Assembly (NCBI GenBank): GCA_903911165.1
Contig: CAIWCQ010000288.1
Coordinates: forward strand, 1-23,042
Direction of reading: 5' to 3'
Source: an uncultured Actinomycetes bacterium
GTDB lineage: Bacteria; Actinomycetota; Actinomycetes; Mycobacteriales; Mycobacteriaceae
DNA length: 23,042 nt
A program made the translations under genes and the position numbers. Within the stretch, counting starts at the first letter, position 1; every line of letters starts with the position of its first letter. A model generated the notes under the pieces. The model worked only from the letters and a program-made list of their open reading frames with translations, was not told the DNA's origin and did no database searches. Shown here piece after piece: positions 23,027-23,042 of the stretch.

Positions 23027-23042
23027 GCCGACCCGACCGACC

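Overview
The window is a high-GC segment of a Mycobacterium chromosome, most likely a fast grower (Mycolicibacterium type). Two things point there. First, the gene order follows the M. tuberculosis block from about Rv1231c down to Rv1193, inverted and with several genes missing: DUF1003 protein, lytic transglycosylase, mrp, tatB, htrA, rseA, sigE, Rv1220c-type methyltransferase, glgC, glgM (glgA), Rv1211, tagA, Rv1209, gpgS, folP2, fadD6, LOG, Rv1204c-like ATPase, dapE, dapD, fadD36. Second, the window ends with an MspA-family porin, a family typical of rapid growers. Comparisons with M. tuberculosis are from memory, not from a search.

Layout. Positions 1-3030 carry, on the plus strand, the tail of a DUF1003 membrane protein, a secreted lytic transglycosylase with a proline-rich tail, and the ATPase mrp. 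Positions 3025-6236 (minus) hold the envelope-stress operon sigE-rseA-htrA-tatB. Positions 6445-7723 (plus) hold an O-methyltransferase and a DUF4126 membrane protein. That pair sits where M. tuberculosis has its Rv1214c-Rv1219c cluster. glgC (minus) and glgM (plus) are divergent at 7720-10238; they supply ADP-glucose and maltose-1-phosphate for alpha-glucan synthesis. A minus-strand operon runs from 15731 to 10276: LOG, fadD6, folP2, gpgS, a DivIVA-like membrane protein, tagA and DUF3117. Several of its junctions are ATGA or short overlaps, so translation is probably coupled; gpgS starts methylglucose lipopolysaccharide synthesis. A large STAND/TPR ATPase (15843-17999) follows. Then come the divergent lysine/diaminopimelate genes dapE and dapD, and fadD36. 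The last 1.4 kb holds a leaderless 23-codon ORF that overlaps the start of a small secreted protein, then the porin.

Signs of regulation. At least nine starts are preceded by a TANNNT hexamer only 6-9 nt upstream of the ATG or GTG, the arrangement expected for leaderless mRNAs. Choosing starts by this signal also gives protein lengths close to those of the M. tuberculosis orthologues. The dapE-dapD intergenic region contains a perfect 15-bp inverted repeat whose arms fall at the expected -35 positions of the two divergent promoters.

Repeats. Short tandem duplications (14-28 bp units) cluster at gene junctions, often covering start or stop codons. They occur in the transglycosylase leader and at mrp/tatB, glgC/glgM, Rv1209/tagA and the ATPase/dapE junction. 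Convergent gene pairs are packed very tightly, and one pair overlaps. I saw no tRNA, rRNA, CRISPR array, insertion sequence or phage gene.
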